From Streptomyces monomycini (GTDB taxonomy: Bacteria; Actinomycetota; Actinomycetes; Streptomycetales; Streptomycetaceae), in contig NZ_JAFIQY010000008.1 in the NCBI RefSeq assembly GCF_022271435.1, forward strand, positions 186,001 through 250,000: a stretch of DNA of 64,000 nucleotides, given 5' to 3'. Shown piece by piece: positions 1 through 10,116 of the stretch. The notes beneath the pieces are model-generated. The model searched no databases and had not been told where the DNA came from. It was given only the letters and a program-made list of their open reading frames with translations. Positions within the stretch are counted from its first letter, which is position 1. Each line of letters opens with the position of its first letter. Both the position numbers and the translations under genes were made by a program.

Positions 1-2
1 CC

Positions 3-539
3 GACATCGCGTGCTTCGAGCCGTACGAGGGTGACGGGAGGGGAGACGCCACACCGCACGACGGCGAGTTCACCGACCCCGTCACCGGCATCACCGCCCC
101 CGCCCGCCTCGACTACACCTACTCACCCGGCCGCGCCCAGTCCCGCTACCTCGCCGCCCTCGCCGGGCACCGGACCGTCGGGGAGCGCTGCCCGTCCTGC
201 CGCAAGGTGTACGTACCGCCCCGCGGCGCCTGCCCCACCTGCGGCGTGGCCACCCGGGACCAGGTCGAGGTGGGCCCCAGGGGCACCGTCACCACCTTCT
301 GCATCGTGAACATCAAGGCGAAGAACCTCGACATCGACGTGCCGTACGTCTACGCGCACATCGCCCTGGACGGCGCCGACCTGGCCCTGCACGCCCGCAT
401 CGGCGGCATTCCGTATGACGAGGTACGCATGGGCCTGCGGGTGGAGCCGGTGTGGCGCGGCGACGGCCGCTACCCGGACCACTACCGGCCCACCGGCGAA
501 CCCGACGCCGACTACGACAGCTACAAGGAGCTGGTCTGA
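3..539 (+). CDS. DUF35 Zn-ribbon/OB-fold protein (5' end outside window)
   Basis: The reading frame is open from the window edge, so the start lies upstream. Visible features are a four-cysteine Zn ribbon (CPSC and CPTC, 17 residues apart) followed by a beta-rich OB-fold region that opens with RGTVTTFCIVNI. This is the arrangement of DUF35 proteins such as the DUF35 part of ChsH2, which bind acyl-CoA and partner thiolase-fold enzymes. The stop codon shares its A with the ATG of the next gene (TGATG), so the two are translationally coupled. Context points to a subunit of an acyl-CoA lyase or aldolase complex; the substrate cannot be told from sequence. Confidence 0.85.
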   Translation, partial: DIACFEPYEGDGRGDATPHDGEFTDPVTGITAPARLDYTYSPGRAQSRYLAALAGHRTVGERCPSCRKVYVPPRGACPTCGVATRDQVEVGPRGTVTTFCIVNIKAKNLDIDVPYVYAHIALDGADLALHARIGGIPYDEVRMGLRVEPVWRGDGRYPDHYRPTGEPDADYDSYKELV

Positions 540-1611
540 TGTCCGCGACACCCGGCCCGGCCGCGGAGCGACGCGAGGTCGCGGTCGTCGCCTTCGCACA
601 GAGCGACCACGCCCGCGACACCGCCGAGGTCTCCGAGGCGGAACTCCTGCTGCCGGTGCTCCAGGACGCCCTGGGCCAGGCCGGGCTGCGGGCCGGGGAG
701 ATCGACTTCACCTGCTCGGGGTCGTCGGACTACCTGGCCGGGCGGGCCTTCTCCTTCACGATGGCGCTGGACAGCGTCGGCGCCTGGCCGCCCATCGCCG
801 AGTCGCACGTCGAGACGGACGGCGCCTGGGCGCTGTACGAGGCGTGGGTCAAGCTGCTGACCGGCACCGCCGAGACCGCGCTCGTGTACGCCTACGGCAA
901 GTCCTCGTCCGGCGCGGTCCGCGACGTGCTCACCCGCCAGCTCGACCCGTACTACCTCGCGCCCCTGTGGCCCGACTCCGTCTCCCTCGCTGCCCTCCAG
1001 GCCCAGGCCCTCATCGACGCGGGCGACACGGACGAGGCGGCGCTCGCCGGAATCGCGGCACGCGCCCGCGCCGACGCGGCCGCCAACCCGCACGCCCGGC
1101 ACAGCGGCCCGGTGCCGCCCGGCGAGTACGTCGTCCGGCCCCTGCGCACCGCCGACTGCCCGCCCGTCACCGACGGCGCCGCCGCCGTCGTCCTCGCGGC
1201 CGGCGACACCGCGCGGCGGCTGTGCGACCGGCCCGCCTGGATCCGCGGCATGGACCACCGTGTCGAGGCCCACGCACTCGGCGTACGGGACCTCACCGAC
1301 TCGCCGTCCACCCGGCTGGCCGCGGAGCGCGCCGGAGCCTTCGAACAGCCGGTGGACAGCGCCGAACTGCACGCCCCCTTCACCGCGCAGGAGGTCGTCC
1401 TCCGCAAGGCGCTGCGGCTGGACGACCGGGTACGGATCAACCCGTCCGGCGGCGCGCTCGCCGCCAACCCCATGATGGCCACCGGACTGATCCGGATCGG
1501 CGAGGCCGCCCAGGCCGTCCGGCGCGGCGCGTCGCGGCGGGCGCTGGCGCACGCCACGTCGGGGCCCTGTCTTCAGCAGAACCTGGTCGCCGTACTGGAA
1601 GGGGAGCCGCG

Positions 1612-1615
<4 letters not shown>
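539..1615 (+). CDS. thiolase-fold protein, lipid-transfer/aldolase type (first of pair)
   Basis: A 358-residue thiolase superfamily protein. The C-terminal loop NPSGGALAANPMMATG is clear. At the position where true thiolases have the nucleophilic cysteine, the sequence reads HVETDGAWAL with no cysteine, and the C-terminal GPC region is also atypical. That fits non-thiolytic members such as SCP-x/Ltp2-like retro-aldolases, which work with a DUF35 partner. The ATG was chosen because it overlaps the upstream DUF35 stop, although the frame extends further 5'. The 3' end overlaps the next gene by 4 bases (ATGA). Role in steroid or branched side-chain degradation is inferred. Confidence 0.8.
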
Positions 1616-2838
<1,223 letters not shown>

Positions 2839-2908
2839 AGCGCACCCTGTCCGACACCGGGCGGGGTGACTAGGCTGACCGCCACGCCGAACCGGGAGGA
2901 GCAGCGAC

Positions 2909-3148
2909 GTGGCCGAGGGCATCATGGAACAGCGGCTCGCGGACGGGACCGGGCCGCAGCCCGACCTGACCGGCGCCGCCTGGCAGTCCAGCAGCCAGGG
3001 GATGGGGGATGTGCAGGTCGCCTTCGTGGAAGGCTGGATCGCGATGCGCAACCGGCGCACTCCGGACGTACCCGCGCTGGTCTTCACACCGGCCGAGTGG
3101 CGCGGGTTCGTCCTCGGCGCCCGGGACGGCGAGTTCGACCTCACCTGA
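2909..3148 (+). CDS. DUF397 family protein
   Basis: A 79-residue protein with the DUF397 pattern: a W-x-S-S-S core (AAWQSSSQG), a central VAFVEGWIAMRN segment and a closing LVFTPAEWRGFVLGARDGEF motif. DUF397 genes are numerous in Streptomyces and usually sit beside an XRE-type regulator; some such pairs affect development. No XRE partner is adjacent here, so this is an orphan copy. GTG start chosen, preceded by GGGAGGAG with good spacing. A strong hairpin follows the gene. Confidence 0.85.
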   Translation: MAEGIMEQRLADGTGPQPDLTGAAWQSSSQGMGDVQVAFVEGWIAMRNRRTPDVPALVFTPAEWRGFVLGARDGEFDLT

Positions 3149-3180
3149 CGCGCCGCGGCCCGCGCCCCGGGCCCGGCGGA

Positions 3181-3217
3181 CCGGATGACCGGACGGAGAC
3201 GGCCGCCGGTCATCCGG
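3181..3217. terminator. 12-bp stem hairpin between convergent genes
   Basis: CCGGATGACCGG is followed after 13 bases by its exact reverse complement. It sits between the converging DUF397 and lectin genes and can serve both strands. There is no T-tract, as is usual in streptomycetes. Confidence 0.75.
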
Positions 3218-3235
3218 CCGCGCGCGGCCGCCGCG

Positions 3236-4450
3236 TTACGCCCACAGCCCCAGCAGGAACGGATAGGCGTGCAGGACCGGCGCGGGCCCCTGGACGAGAT
3301 CGCGCAGGGTGAAGACGATGTACTCGGTGCCCTTGGTGGCGAAGAAGTGCACCTCGTCGCCCACGGTGGCGGAGGCCACCGCGTCCGGGGCGGTCCATCC
3401 CTTGGGCAGCTGGCCCAGCGGCACCGGCTGCACCTCGCGGAGGTCCGGCGCGCGGAACCGGCCGTCGATCAGCACCGTCTGCTGCTCGCAGAACAGCAGG
3501 TACTGCGAGTCGTCGGGCCGCGCGGGCGTCGCCTCCAGGACCCGGCCGTACGGCTCCAGCTCCCGGGACGGGAAGTACTCCTCGGTCCGGTCGATGCCGT
3601 CGTTGTCCTTGTCGGAGAAGGCGACCGTCAGGTCACCCTTGACCCCGAGGTAGGTCCGGCCGCTGCGCCGCGGGGCCCGGGTGACGAAGTCGAAGCCGCC
3701 GTGGAACTCCTTGGGCAGGTGCGGGAAGCGCGCACTGATCTTCCGCGGCCCTTCCTCGACACGGTTGCGCGAGGAGAACCGGATGACCTCGTCACCACGG
3801 AAGCCCTCGAACCGTACGAACGGCGTGGTGTCGCCCGGCACGTACTTGGCGACGGTGCCGAAGACGCCTCCGGCGGCCTCCAGCGACGCCTTGAAGACGT
3901 GCGTGACGGTGGAGATGATGCCGCCGCCCGGCTCCACCAGCAGCCCGGACAGCGCGTCGAAGACCGGGTCGCCGCCGCGCGCCTCGACCGGCTCGAAGGT
4001 CCACTGCTCGGCGGTGCGGTAGGCACCGGTGTTCTCCGTCGACTGGTCGACGACCGCGCCCACCGCGGCCGCGTTGTCGCGCACGTTCATCCACAGGCCG
4101 CTGTGCAGGTTGGCGACCCGGTACGGGTCCTCCTCGACCAGCTGCCACGACTGGCTGCGGTACGCCGGGGTGTTCTCCTCCAGATGCTCCTGGACCAGGG
4201 GCGTGCCCTTGTCCTTGCCGCACCTGCGGACCTGGAGGTAGCCGCCGCTGTGCTGGTTCTGCATCCGGAAGGTGCGCTCGCCGCCCGGCGCGGACTCCAG
4301 CCGCCATGCCTGGGCGGCCCGCTGCGGCCAGTCGTACAGCCGCTCCTGGACGATGTCCGCGGGGGACTGTTTGGTGTGGCCCTTGACGGTCAGATACAGG
4401 CCGCTGCTCACGTTCTTGATCAGGTACGTGCCCTTGGCGCTGACGCTCAC
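3236..4450 (-). CDS. ricin-B lectin domain protein with beta-propeller-like C-terminal half
   Basis: A 404-residue protein. Residues about 5-150 form a ricin-B type beta-trefoil with three QxW-like repeats (AQAWRL, SQSWQL, AEQWTF), each preceded by an HSGxxLxV-like segment, as expected for three lobes binding galactose-type sugars. The C-terminal half (about 190-400) carries hemopexin-like elements such as RFPHLPKEFHGGFDF, but this match is weak. No signal peptide is evident, so it is probably cytoplasmic or exported in an unusual way. GTG start with an AGGAGG box 6 bases upstream. No catalytic toxin domain is present. Confidence 0.75.
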   Translation of the reverse strand: MSVSAKGTYLIKNVSSGLYLTVKGHTKQSPADIVQERLYDWPQRAAQAWRLESAPGGERTFRMQNQHSGGYLQVRRCGKDKGTPLVQEHLEENTPAYRSQSWQLVEEDPYRVANLHSGLWMNVRDNAAAVGAVVDQSTENTGAYRTAEQWTFEPVEARGGDPVFDALSGLLVEPGGGIISTVTHVFKASLEAAGGVFGTVAKYVPGDTTPFVRFEGFRGDEVIRFSSRNRVEEGPRKISARFPHLPKEFHGGFDFVTRAPRRSGRTYLGVKGDLTVAFSDKDNDGIDRTEEYFPSRELEPYGRVLEATPARPDDSQYLLFCEQQTVLIDGRFRAPDLREVQPVPLGQLPKGWTAPDAVASATVGDEVHFFATKGTEYIVFTLRDLVQGPAPVLHAYPFLLGLWA

Positions 4451-4705
4451 GGGAACCTCCTGGGAGCGGACGGAAAGAGTTCCGGTTCCGGCGTCCCACC
4501 CTAGGAGCCCGCTTCCCGGGACGCGACGGTACGGCCACCAGACCCGGCCAAGGTCAGGTCCCGGCCCCCGCCCGGGTACGCACCGCCCACAAGGCCCGAT
4601 TCCCGGCGGGCGCGCTCCGCCGCTCCGGCGGGCACACCAGCAACGACCGGAACAGCACGCAGGAAAGCGGACCGGGGCCCGCGCGATCCGGCGACGGGCC
4701 GCGGA

Positions 4706-5395
4706 TCAGTGCTGGTTGGGGATGGAACGCGCCCGCTCCAGCGAGTTCGCGACGGCGGGGGCCGGGGCGGGCTCGGCGCGCGGAGCCGGGTCGGCCGCGC
4801 GGGACGCGTACGCGGTGGGCGGCTCCGGCGGCTGGGCCTGCTGAGTGTCCGCGAGGACCGTGGTGGCCAGGTGCCGCAGCACGTCCGCGTGCGCGTGCAG
4901 CATCTGGTGCGTACGGGTGTCCCCCGGATCGGCCAGCAGGATGCGGGCGGCGGTGTTCACGGCACGCAGCCGCGGCTTCTGGGCCGTACGGTGCGCCCGG
5001 GGCAGCGACCGCCAGGCCGTGTTGGCGACGGTGATCAGCCGCCACAGGTCGTTGGTGGCCGGGTCGATGTCGTAGAACCGCAGACCGTACCGGCCGACGA
5101 GCCAGTACGAGAGGGACAGCGTCACGACCACCAGGAGGTCGAACGTCACCCAGGCGCGCGCCATGTGGCCGCGGTCCACGGCCATGTCGACCAGCAGCGC
5201 CACCCCCGCGCCCCCCGCGCCGAAGAGGACCGAGGCGAGCACGCCGAAGAACGCGACGGCCGGCACGATGCCGATGCCGTTCTCACTGTCCACCCGGAGC
5301 AGCCCCTGCCAGTGCGGGGCCAGATAGCGGGCGTAGCGGACGGGCTTCGGGGCGGGTTCGGTGACAGCGATTCTCTTCGCCCAACTCACTGCCAT
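4706..5395 (-). CDS. two-TM membrane protein of unknown function
   Basis: A 229-residue protein with two predicted membrane helices (about residues 37-65 and 75-100). A cytoplasmic-looking region with helical repeats follows (TAQKPRLRAVNTAARILL), then a disordered Pro/Ala tail. The start at MAVSWAKR was chosen because AAGGAG lies 9 bases upstream; the frame is open further 5' but that stretch is low in coding character. No family recognised. It lies downstream of the DUF2637 gene but is separated from it by a very strong terminator, so it is probably transcribed separately. Confidence 0.7.
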   Translation of the reverse strand: MAVSWAKRIAVTEPAPKPVRYARYLAPHWQGLLRVDSENGIGIVPAVAFFGVLASVLFGAGGAGVALLVDMAVDRGHMARAWVTFDLLVVVTLSLSYWLVGRYGLRFYDIDPATNDLWRLITVANTAWRSLPRAHRTAQKPRLRAVNTAARILLADPGDTRTHQMLHAHADVLRHLATTVLADTQQAQPPEPPTAYASRAADPAPRAEPAPAPAVANSLERARSIPNQH

Positions 5396-5624
5396 CGCTG
5401 CACACTCCTTCGTCGGGCACTGACGCACGGCTTCACGCCTCAACCAACGAATAACGGAATTGCCGGATACGCTCGGCCGGCTCAAACAACGTTTCTGCTG
5501 CGGAGTTTCCTCCGTACAGCCGGGCGCATGGGGGGCGTGGGCGCGGAGTGGTTCCGGGGCACCCGCACGCGGCCGCACCACAAAAGAAGAAATGACCGGA
5601 AAAACAAAAACCGAAAAACAATGA

Positions 5625-5674
5625 CCGTCCGCGTCCCGGCGCCCTCCGCACGGAGGGCGCCGGGACGCGGACGG
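5625..5674 (-). terminator. 24-bp perfect hairpin with T-rich tail
   Basis: Two 24-base arms are exact reverse complements around a CA centre. On the minus strand the hairpin is followed by a T-rich run (complement of 5577-5624, with blocks TGTTTTTC, GTTTTTG and TTTTTCC). This is a canonical intrinsic terminator, rare in such a GC-rich genome, just after the DUF2637 stop codon. Confidence 0.9.
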
Positions 5675-5684
5675 CTGCCGGGTC

Positions 5685-6479
5685 TCAGCGGCCGGAACGG
5701 TGCCGGTGGGCGCCGCGGTTGGAGTACGCGTGCCGGGTGGCCGCCGCCGGGGTGTCGGGGTCGAGCTGACGGATCAGCTGGTGGAAGCAGAGCAGCACGG
5801 TCACCGGCGGGAGCCCCGCCACGGTGATCCCCGCCGGGGTGGTGGGGGCCTTGGCGATGCACAGCACCGTGGCCACGGCCGCGAAGAAGATCACGACGCA
5901 CCACGAGTGCGCGGTGCGTCGCCGGTGGGTGCGGGCCCGCAGGATGGACAGGATGGCGGCCATCCACGGCCCGTAGACCAGCAGCGGCCACAGCTGGGCG
6001 ATGCGCGGTGACGTGGCCTCGCCGGCCAGGGCCCGCAGCGGCGGGTAGGACGCCACCGCGGCGAGCAGGGCGACCGCCATCACGATCACGGACGTCAGGG
6101 TGACGGTGACCAGGCTCAGGGTGCGCCGCCACGACCGGGTGTCGCCCTCCCGGCCGGCGCGGGCGGCGCGCAGGAAGGACGGCTTGCGGTGGCTGTGCCG
6201 CTCGGACACCGGCAGACCGGCGGTGACCGGCGGCTGTTCGGCGGTGTCCAGCAGCTGCGCCAGCTCGGCGTCGAGGTCGTCGGGGACGACCATCGGCTCC
6301 GCGCCGTAGGCGTCGTAGGCGTCGGCCAGGCTCTCGTGGGCCGGCTGGTCACGGAAGAGGGGACCGTCGGCGAGGCCGAAGGCGGCCGTCAGATCGGGCT
6401 CGGAGGTGACTTGGGCGGGGATCCGGTACCCGTCGGCGGTGGACGGCATCAGCAGGTGGAGGGTGGGGGGATCGTACAC
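5685..6479 (-). CDS. DUF2637 membrane protein (SpdB-like)
   Basis: A 264-residue protein. The first 110 residues are hydrophilic; four membrane helices follow (about 120-145, 152-172, 185-203, 210-230), with the DUF2637 signature of an ALLAAVASYPPLRALAG helix, then LWPLLVYGPWMAAIL and TVAGLPPVTVLLCFHQLIR. DUF2637 proteins resemble SpdB spread proteins of actinomycete plasmids but are also common in chromosomal genes. GTG start with AGGGAA about 7 bases upstream. No transfer or integration genes are nearby, so function is open. Confidence 0.8.
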   Translation of the reverse strand: MYDPPTLHLLMPSTADGYRIPAQVTSEPDLTAAFGLADGPLFRDQPAHESLADAYDAYGAEPMVVPDDLDAELAQLLDTAEQPPVTAGLPVSERHSHRKPSFLRAARAGREGDTRSWRRTLSLVTVTLTSVIVMAVALLAAVASYPPLRALAGEATSPRIAQLWPLLVYGPWMAAILSILRARTHRRRTAHSWCVVIFFAAVATVLCIAKAPTTPAGITVAGLPPVTVLLCFHQLIRQLDPDTPAAATRHAYSNRGAHRHRSGR

Positions 6480-6544
6480 GGCAACTTCCCTGCGGGCTGG
6501 GCGGCGGCGTCGAGGCCCGGGCTGTCAGGCGGCGCTGGCCGCCC

Positions 6545-6790
6545 TCAGCACCGCCGGGGCCCGGCGCCGCACTCGGCTTCGGCGGGTTGCGACCACATCG
6601 CCTTGATCCGGTCGAGTTCCGCGCCGAGGCGGTCCAGCAGATCGGCGGAGAGTTCCGGCCGGAAGTATTCCCGCTCGCATTCCGCTTCGGCCGGCGGCCG
6701 GTCGGTTGCGGGGGAGTCGGAGATGCCAACGGGCTTGAAGAAACGCCGGCCGAGACGTCGGGCCGGCTGATCCACAGGAGTGTCAGGCAT
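6545..6790 (-). CDS. small hypothetical protein upstream of DUF2637 gene
   Basis: An 81-residue hydrophilic protein (RRLGRRFFKPVGIS, then acidic REYFRPELSADLLDRLGAELDRI) with a predicted amphipathic helix near the C-terminus. Codon third positions are GC-rich, which supports real coding. It lies 65 bases upstream of the DUF2637 gene on the same strand and may be co-transcribed. No Shine-Dalgarno sequence precedes the ATG, so a leaderless transcript or a wrong start is possible. No family recognised. Confidence 0.5.
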   Translation of the reverse strand: MPDTPVDQPARRLGRRFFKPVGISDSPATDRPPAEAECEREYFRPELSADLLDRLGAELDRIKAMWSQPAEAECGAGPRRC

Positions 6791-7337
6791 ACATGCGGAA
6801 CGAAGAGGGCCGACACAAAGGGACGGGTATCCGGCCCGGAGCGGCCCAAGTGAACTCAAGCAGACGTGGAGGGTACGAAGAGGAGGTGATCGGAAAGGTG
6901 GATGATTCGCTTTCGGTGCGCCGTCGGTCCGCCGCCGGAGGGCCGCGCGGGGGCCGGCCGCCGGCGGCCGGCGCGTGCCCCTATACCACTCACCCCCGTC
7001 GCGCGTCACCACAGCGTGGAAGGGCGCGTTCGGGCGGACGGCCCCGGCGTGCCACGGCGCCCGCACGAACGGTTGTGCGCCCGAGAGCGCCCACCTCGGA
7101 AGTAAAAGGTTTCTGCCGACGTCGGAGCGGCTCCGGCGCGCGCCGTACCGTTTCAGCGTATGCCGCTCCGGTGAGCTGACCCCCACTCCGACGCGCCCCC
7201 CGCAGAAAGTATGTCCAGGGGACCGGCGGTGCGCCCCGGGTAGGTAATGGTGCGTCACATCTACCTGTCCTTCCGCTCCCGGGCCCGCTCGACGGCCGCC
7301 CGGGACACCGGCCGATCAATCAACGAGGTGGTCCCCG
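6791..7337. other. 547-bp intergenic region before the terpene cluster
   Basis: No convincing gene. It must hold the promoters for the leftward small gene and the rightward P450 gene. It contains AGGAGGTGATC (6881-6891), an exact complement of the usual bacterial 16S 3' end, and a 20-base perfect palindrome at 6953-6972. Short frames starting at GTG 6898 or ATG 6902 are Arg/Pro-rich and do not look coding. Confidence 0.5.
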
Positions 7338-8915
7338 ATGGGAATACGTGGAGAGGCGGGCGTCCGCGCACCGCACGGCCCCGCGGCCGCCGCACCCGGC
7401 ACCTGGGTCGTCTCGACCGCGCCCGGCGGCGTCCCGCTGCTCGGGCACGCGCTCCGCCTGTGGCGGCGCCCGCTCGAATTCCTCGCCGCGATGCCCGCCC
7501 ACGGCGACCTGGTCGCGATCCGCCTCGGCCCGCAGCGCGTCTGGCTGGCCTGCGACCCGGCCCTGGTGCAGCAGATCCTCATGGACCCCCGCACGTACGA
7601 CAAAGGCGGGCCGCTGTACGACACGATGCGCATGGTGCTCGGCAACGGCCTGGTCACCTGCCCGCAGCGCGTGCACCGCCGGCAGCGCCGGCTGGCCCAG
7701 CCCTGCTTCCGCCCCTCCCGGATCGCCGACTACGCCGCGGTGATGAGCGCCGAGATCAGCGCGGCCGTCGAGGAGTGGCGGCCGGGCCGGGAACTGGACG
7801 TCACCGACGCGATGATGGACCTCTCCGCCCGGGTGACCACCGGCGTGCTGATGTCCACCTCCCTCGACCCGGGCCTCGCCGCCGAGGTACGGGCATGCCT
7901 GGCCACCGCCATGCGCGGCGTGCTGCTGCGCGCGGTCGTCCCGCTCGGCCCGCTCTACAAGCTCCCGACCCCCGGCAACCGCCGCTTCGACCGGGCCCTG
8001 GCCCGGCTGCACCACCTCATCGATCAGATCATCGCCGAGCGCCGCGCCCGTCCCGCCGAGCACGACGACCTGCTGGCCACACTTCTCGAAGCCACGGACG
8101 ACGGCGGCAACGCCACCGGCAACGACCCGTCCCCGTACGGCACTTCCGCACCGGACACGTGCCCCGCCGGCTCGACGCCCGGCCGCCCCACCCCTCCGCC
8201 CACCACCCGGGAGGCACCCCACGACAAGGAACCGCTCACCGACCAGAAGGAACCCCTCACCGACCAAGAGGCCCACGACCAGCTGATGACCTTCCTGGTG
8301 GCCGGGATCGAGACCACCGCGCTGGCCCTCGCCTGGACTTTCCACCTCCTGGCGGCCCACCCCGAGGAGGAACGCCGGCTGCACGCCGAAGTCGACACCG
8401 TGCTCGCCGGCCGCCCGCCGGCCCCCGCGGACCTGCCCCGGCTCACCCACGCCCGCCGCGTGGTCACCGAAGCCCTGCGCATGTATCCGCCCGGCTGGGC
8501 CCTGACCCGCGTCACCACCACCGAGACCACGCTGGCCGGTCACCGGCTGGCACCGGGAAGCACCGTCCTGTACAGCGCGTACGTGCTGCACCAGGACCCG
8601 GTGGCCTTCCCCGACCCCCAACGGTTCGACCCCGACCGATGGTTGCCGGAACGCGCGGGGAGCATCCCGAGCGGTGCGATGCTCCCGTTCGCCGCCGGCA
8701 ACCGCAAGTGCATCGGCGACCACTTCGCGATGACCGAAGCCGTGCTCGCCCTTGCCGCCATCGCCGCACGCTGGCGCCTGCGCCCGCCGACCGCCAGGAC
8801 CGTACGACCGGTCCCGGCGGCCGTGCTGAGCCCGGGCCCGCTGCCCATGGTCTGCGAGCCCCGCGGCAGGCCGGACGGCGGCGCAGCGCAGGCAGTGCCG
8901 TCTCAAGCACCGTGA
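7338..8915 (+). CDS. cytochrome P450 of terpene cluster
   Basis: A 525-residue bacterial P450. Heme-binding loop FAAGNRKCIG with the cysteine ligand at about residue 458; I-helix AGIETT at 322-327; K-helix EALR at 378-381. It is about 100 residues longer than typical bacterial P450s, partly from a Pro/Thr/Asp-rich insert (about 254-310) just before the I-helix region. Part of that insert is a tandem copy of KEPLTDQ. ATG with GAGGTGG upstream. The next gene, 14 bases on, encodes a terpene synthase, so the P450 probably hydroxylates its product. It resembles PtlI/PenI-type terpene P450s in outline only. Confidence 0.9.
   Translation: MGIRGEAGVRAPHGPAAAAPGTWVVSTAPGGVPLLGHALRLWRRPLEFLAAMPAHGDLVAIRLGPQRVWLACDPALVQQILMDPRTYDKGGPLYDTMRMVLGNGLVTCPQRVHRRQRRLAQPCFRPSRIADYAAVMSAEISAAVEEWRPGRELDVTDAMMDLSARVTTGVLMSTSLDPGLAAEVRACLATAMRGVLLRAVVPLGPLYKLPTPGNRRFDRALARLHHLIDQIIAERRARPAEHDDLLATLLEATDDGGNATGNDPSPYGTSAPDTCPAGSTPGRPTPPPTTREAPHDKEPLTDQKEPLTDQEAHDQLMTFLVAGIETTALALAWTFHLLAAHPEEERRLHAEVDTVLAGRPPAPADLPRLTHARRVVTEALRMYPPGWALTRVTTTETTLAGHRLAPGSTVLYSAYVLHQDPVAFPDPQRFDPDRWLPERAGSIPSGAMLPFAAGNRKCIGDHFAMTEAVLALAAIAARWRLRPPTARTVRPVPAAVLSPGPLPMVCEPRGRPDGGAAQAVPSQAP
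8226..8267 (+). repeat. 21-bp tandem duplication inside the P450 gene
   Basis: Two adjacent 21-base units, differing at only two bases, encode KEPLTDQ twice in the disordered insert of the P450. The duplication is in frame. Confidence 0.85.
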
Positions 8916-8929
8916 ACATGGAGAGAACC

Positions 8930-10114
8930 ATGCAGGCAACAGGCTACGGCGCCCCGGAACACGAGATTCCCGCCGCCCGTCCGGCCGCGGTCCCGTTACC
9001 GGGGACCGGTCCGGAGCACGACCCGGACGCGACGGCGCCGCACGCCGCCGTCGTCGTCCCCCAGCTCTTCTGCCCCATCCCGGCGGCGCCGCATCACGAG
9101 ACCGCCGGCATCGAGGCGCGGGTGGTGGACTGGATGGCGCGGTTCGGGTTCTGCGACGACGACTTCCACCACGCACAGGTACTGGCCAACCGCACCGCCG
9201 AGTGGGCGTGCCGGATCGCGCCCGACGGCGCCACCGACCCGCTGCAGATCGGGGCCGACTGGTCCTGCCTGGGCCTGCTGCTGGACGACGTCTATCTGGA
9301 CGGCGGGCTCTTCAGCCGGAACCCGGAACGTTTCCTCCCGATGGCCGTCCAGGTCATCCACGGAGCCGACCACCCCGAGACCACCGACGGCCCGACGCCC
9401 GACCCCTACACCGCGGCCTTCGGCGAGGTCTCGCACCGCTACCGGCGGCACGCCACCGGCACGGTCGTACGGCGCTGGGTCGACGGCGTTGCCGAATGGT
9501 TTCTCGCCGCGTGCGTCGGCATGGGCCAGCGGGCCTCGGGCTCCGTACCGAGCCTGGAGGAGTACCTCGTCATCGGCCCACGGGACCGCGGCACCAAGGC
9601 GTCCATCGCCGTCATCGAGATGGCGGAGGGCACCTCGCTGCCCAGCGAGGCGGCCGAGACACCCCGAATACGAGCCCTGACCCAGATCGCCTCGGCGCTG
9701 GTGACCTTCGCCAACGACGTCCACTCCTACCACCGCGAGGTCAAGGAGCAGTCCCTGGAGTCCAACCTCGTCGGCATCCTGGAACACGCGCTGCGCGTGC
9801 CGCCCCAGGAAGCCATGATCCAGGCGGCCGCGCTGCACGACCGCCTGATGTGCCTGTACGTCACCCTGCGGGACCAGACCGCCGTACGGGCCACTCCCGA
9901 GGTGCGCTGCTACCTCGGCCAACTGGACCACTTCATCCGGGGCAACCTGGACTACAGCGCCGTGACCCCGCGCTACCGGTCCGACCCGGGGGCCGCCCCC
10001 GATCCGGCGCCCGCGTTCGGTGTCTGGGCGGACTCGCCCAGTGATGGGAGTCTCGAACCGCTGCCGCTGCGCCCGATCGCGTGGTGGTGGGACCAGCTGA
10101 GTCCCGCGATGTGA
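8930..10114 (+). CDS. class I terpene synthase
   Basis: A 394-residue terpene cyclase that ionises a prenyl diphosphate with Mg2+. The aspartate-rich motif DDVYLD is at about 119-124, and the NSE triad is in NDVHSYHRE at 262-270 (N262, S266, E270). The 30-residue N-terminal extension precedes a FCPIPAAPHH entry loop. The second of two ATGs was chosen because GGAGAG lies just upstream. Codon 23 is TTA (8996-8998), the rare leucine codon read by the bldA tRNA, so translation may depend on developmental stage. Substrate chain length cannot be fixed by eye; sesquiterpene (FPP) is the usual case. Confidence 0.9.
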   Translation: MQATGYGAPEHEIPAARPAAVPLPGTGPEHDPDATAPHAAVVVPQLFCPIPAAPHHETAGIEARVVDWMARFGFCDDDFHHAQVLANRTAEWACRIAPDGATDPLQIGADWSCLGLLLDDVYLDGGLFSRNPERFLPMAVQVIHGADHPETTDGPTPDPYTAAFGEVSHRYRRHATGTVVRRWVDGVAEWFLAACVGMGQRASGSVPSLEEYLVIGPRDRGTKASIAVIEMAEGTSLPSEAAETPRIRALTQIASALVTFANDVHSYHREVKEQSLESNLVGILEHALRVPPQEAMIQAAALHDRLMCLYVTLRDQTAVRATPEVRCYLGQLDHFIRGNLDYSAVTPRYRSDPGAAPDPAPAFGVWADSPSDGSLEPLPLRPIAWWWDQLSPAM

Positions 10115-10116
10115 GC

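Noticed and set aside
3236..4450. Ricin-like toxin
   Set aside because: Only the lectin fold is present; there is no N-glycosidase or other toxin domain and no signal peptide.
5685..6790. DUF2637 (SpdB-like) as remnant of an integrative plasmid
   Set aside because: No integrase, att repeat, replication or FtsK/Tra gene lies nearby, and chromosomal DUF2637 genes are common.
7338..8915. P450 as the CvnE member of the conservon
   Set aside because: It is 47 kb away from cvnABCD and directly linked to a terpene synthase.
7247..8929. Reading the terpene synthase as a 955-residue fusion starting upstream inside the P450
   Set aside because: The frame upstream of 8930 is out of frame with the P450 and non-coding in composition, and a ribosome-binding site precedes the 8930 ATG.
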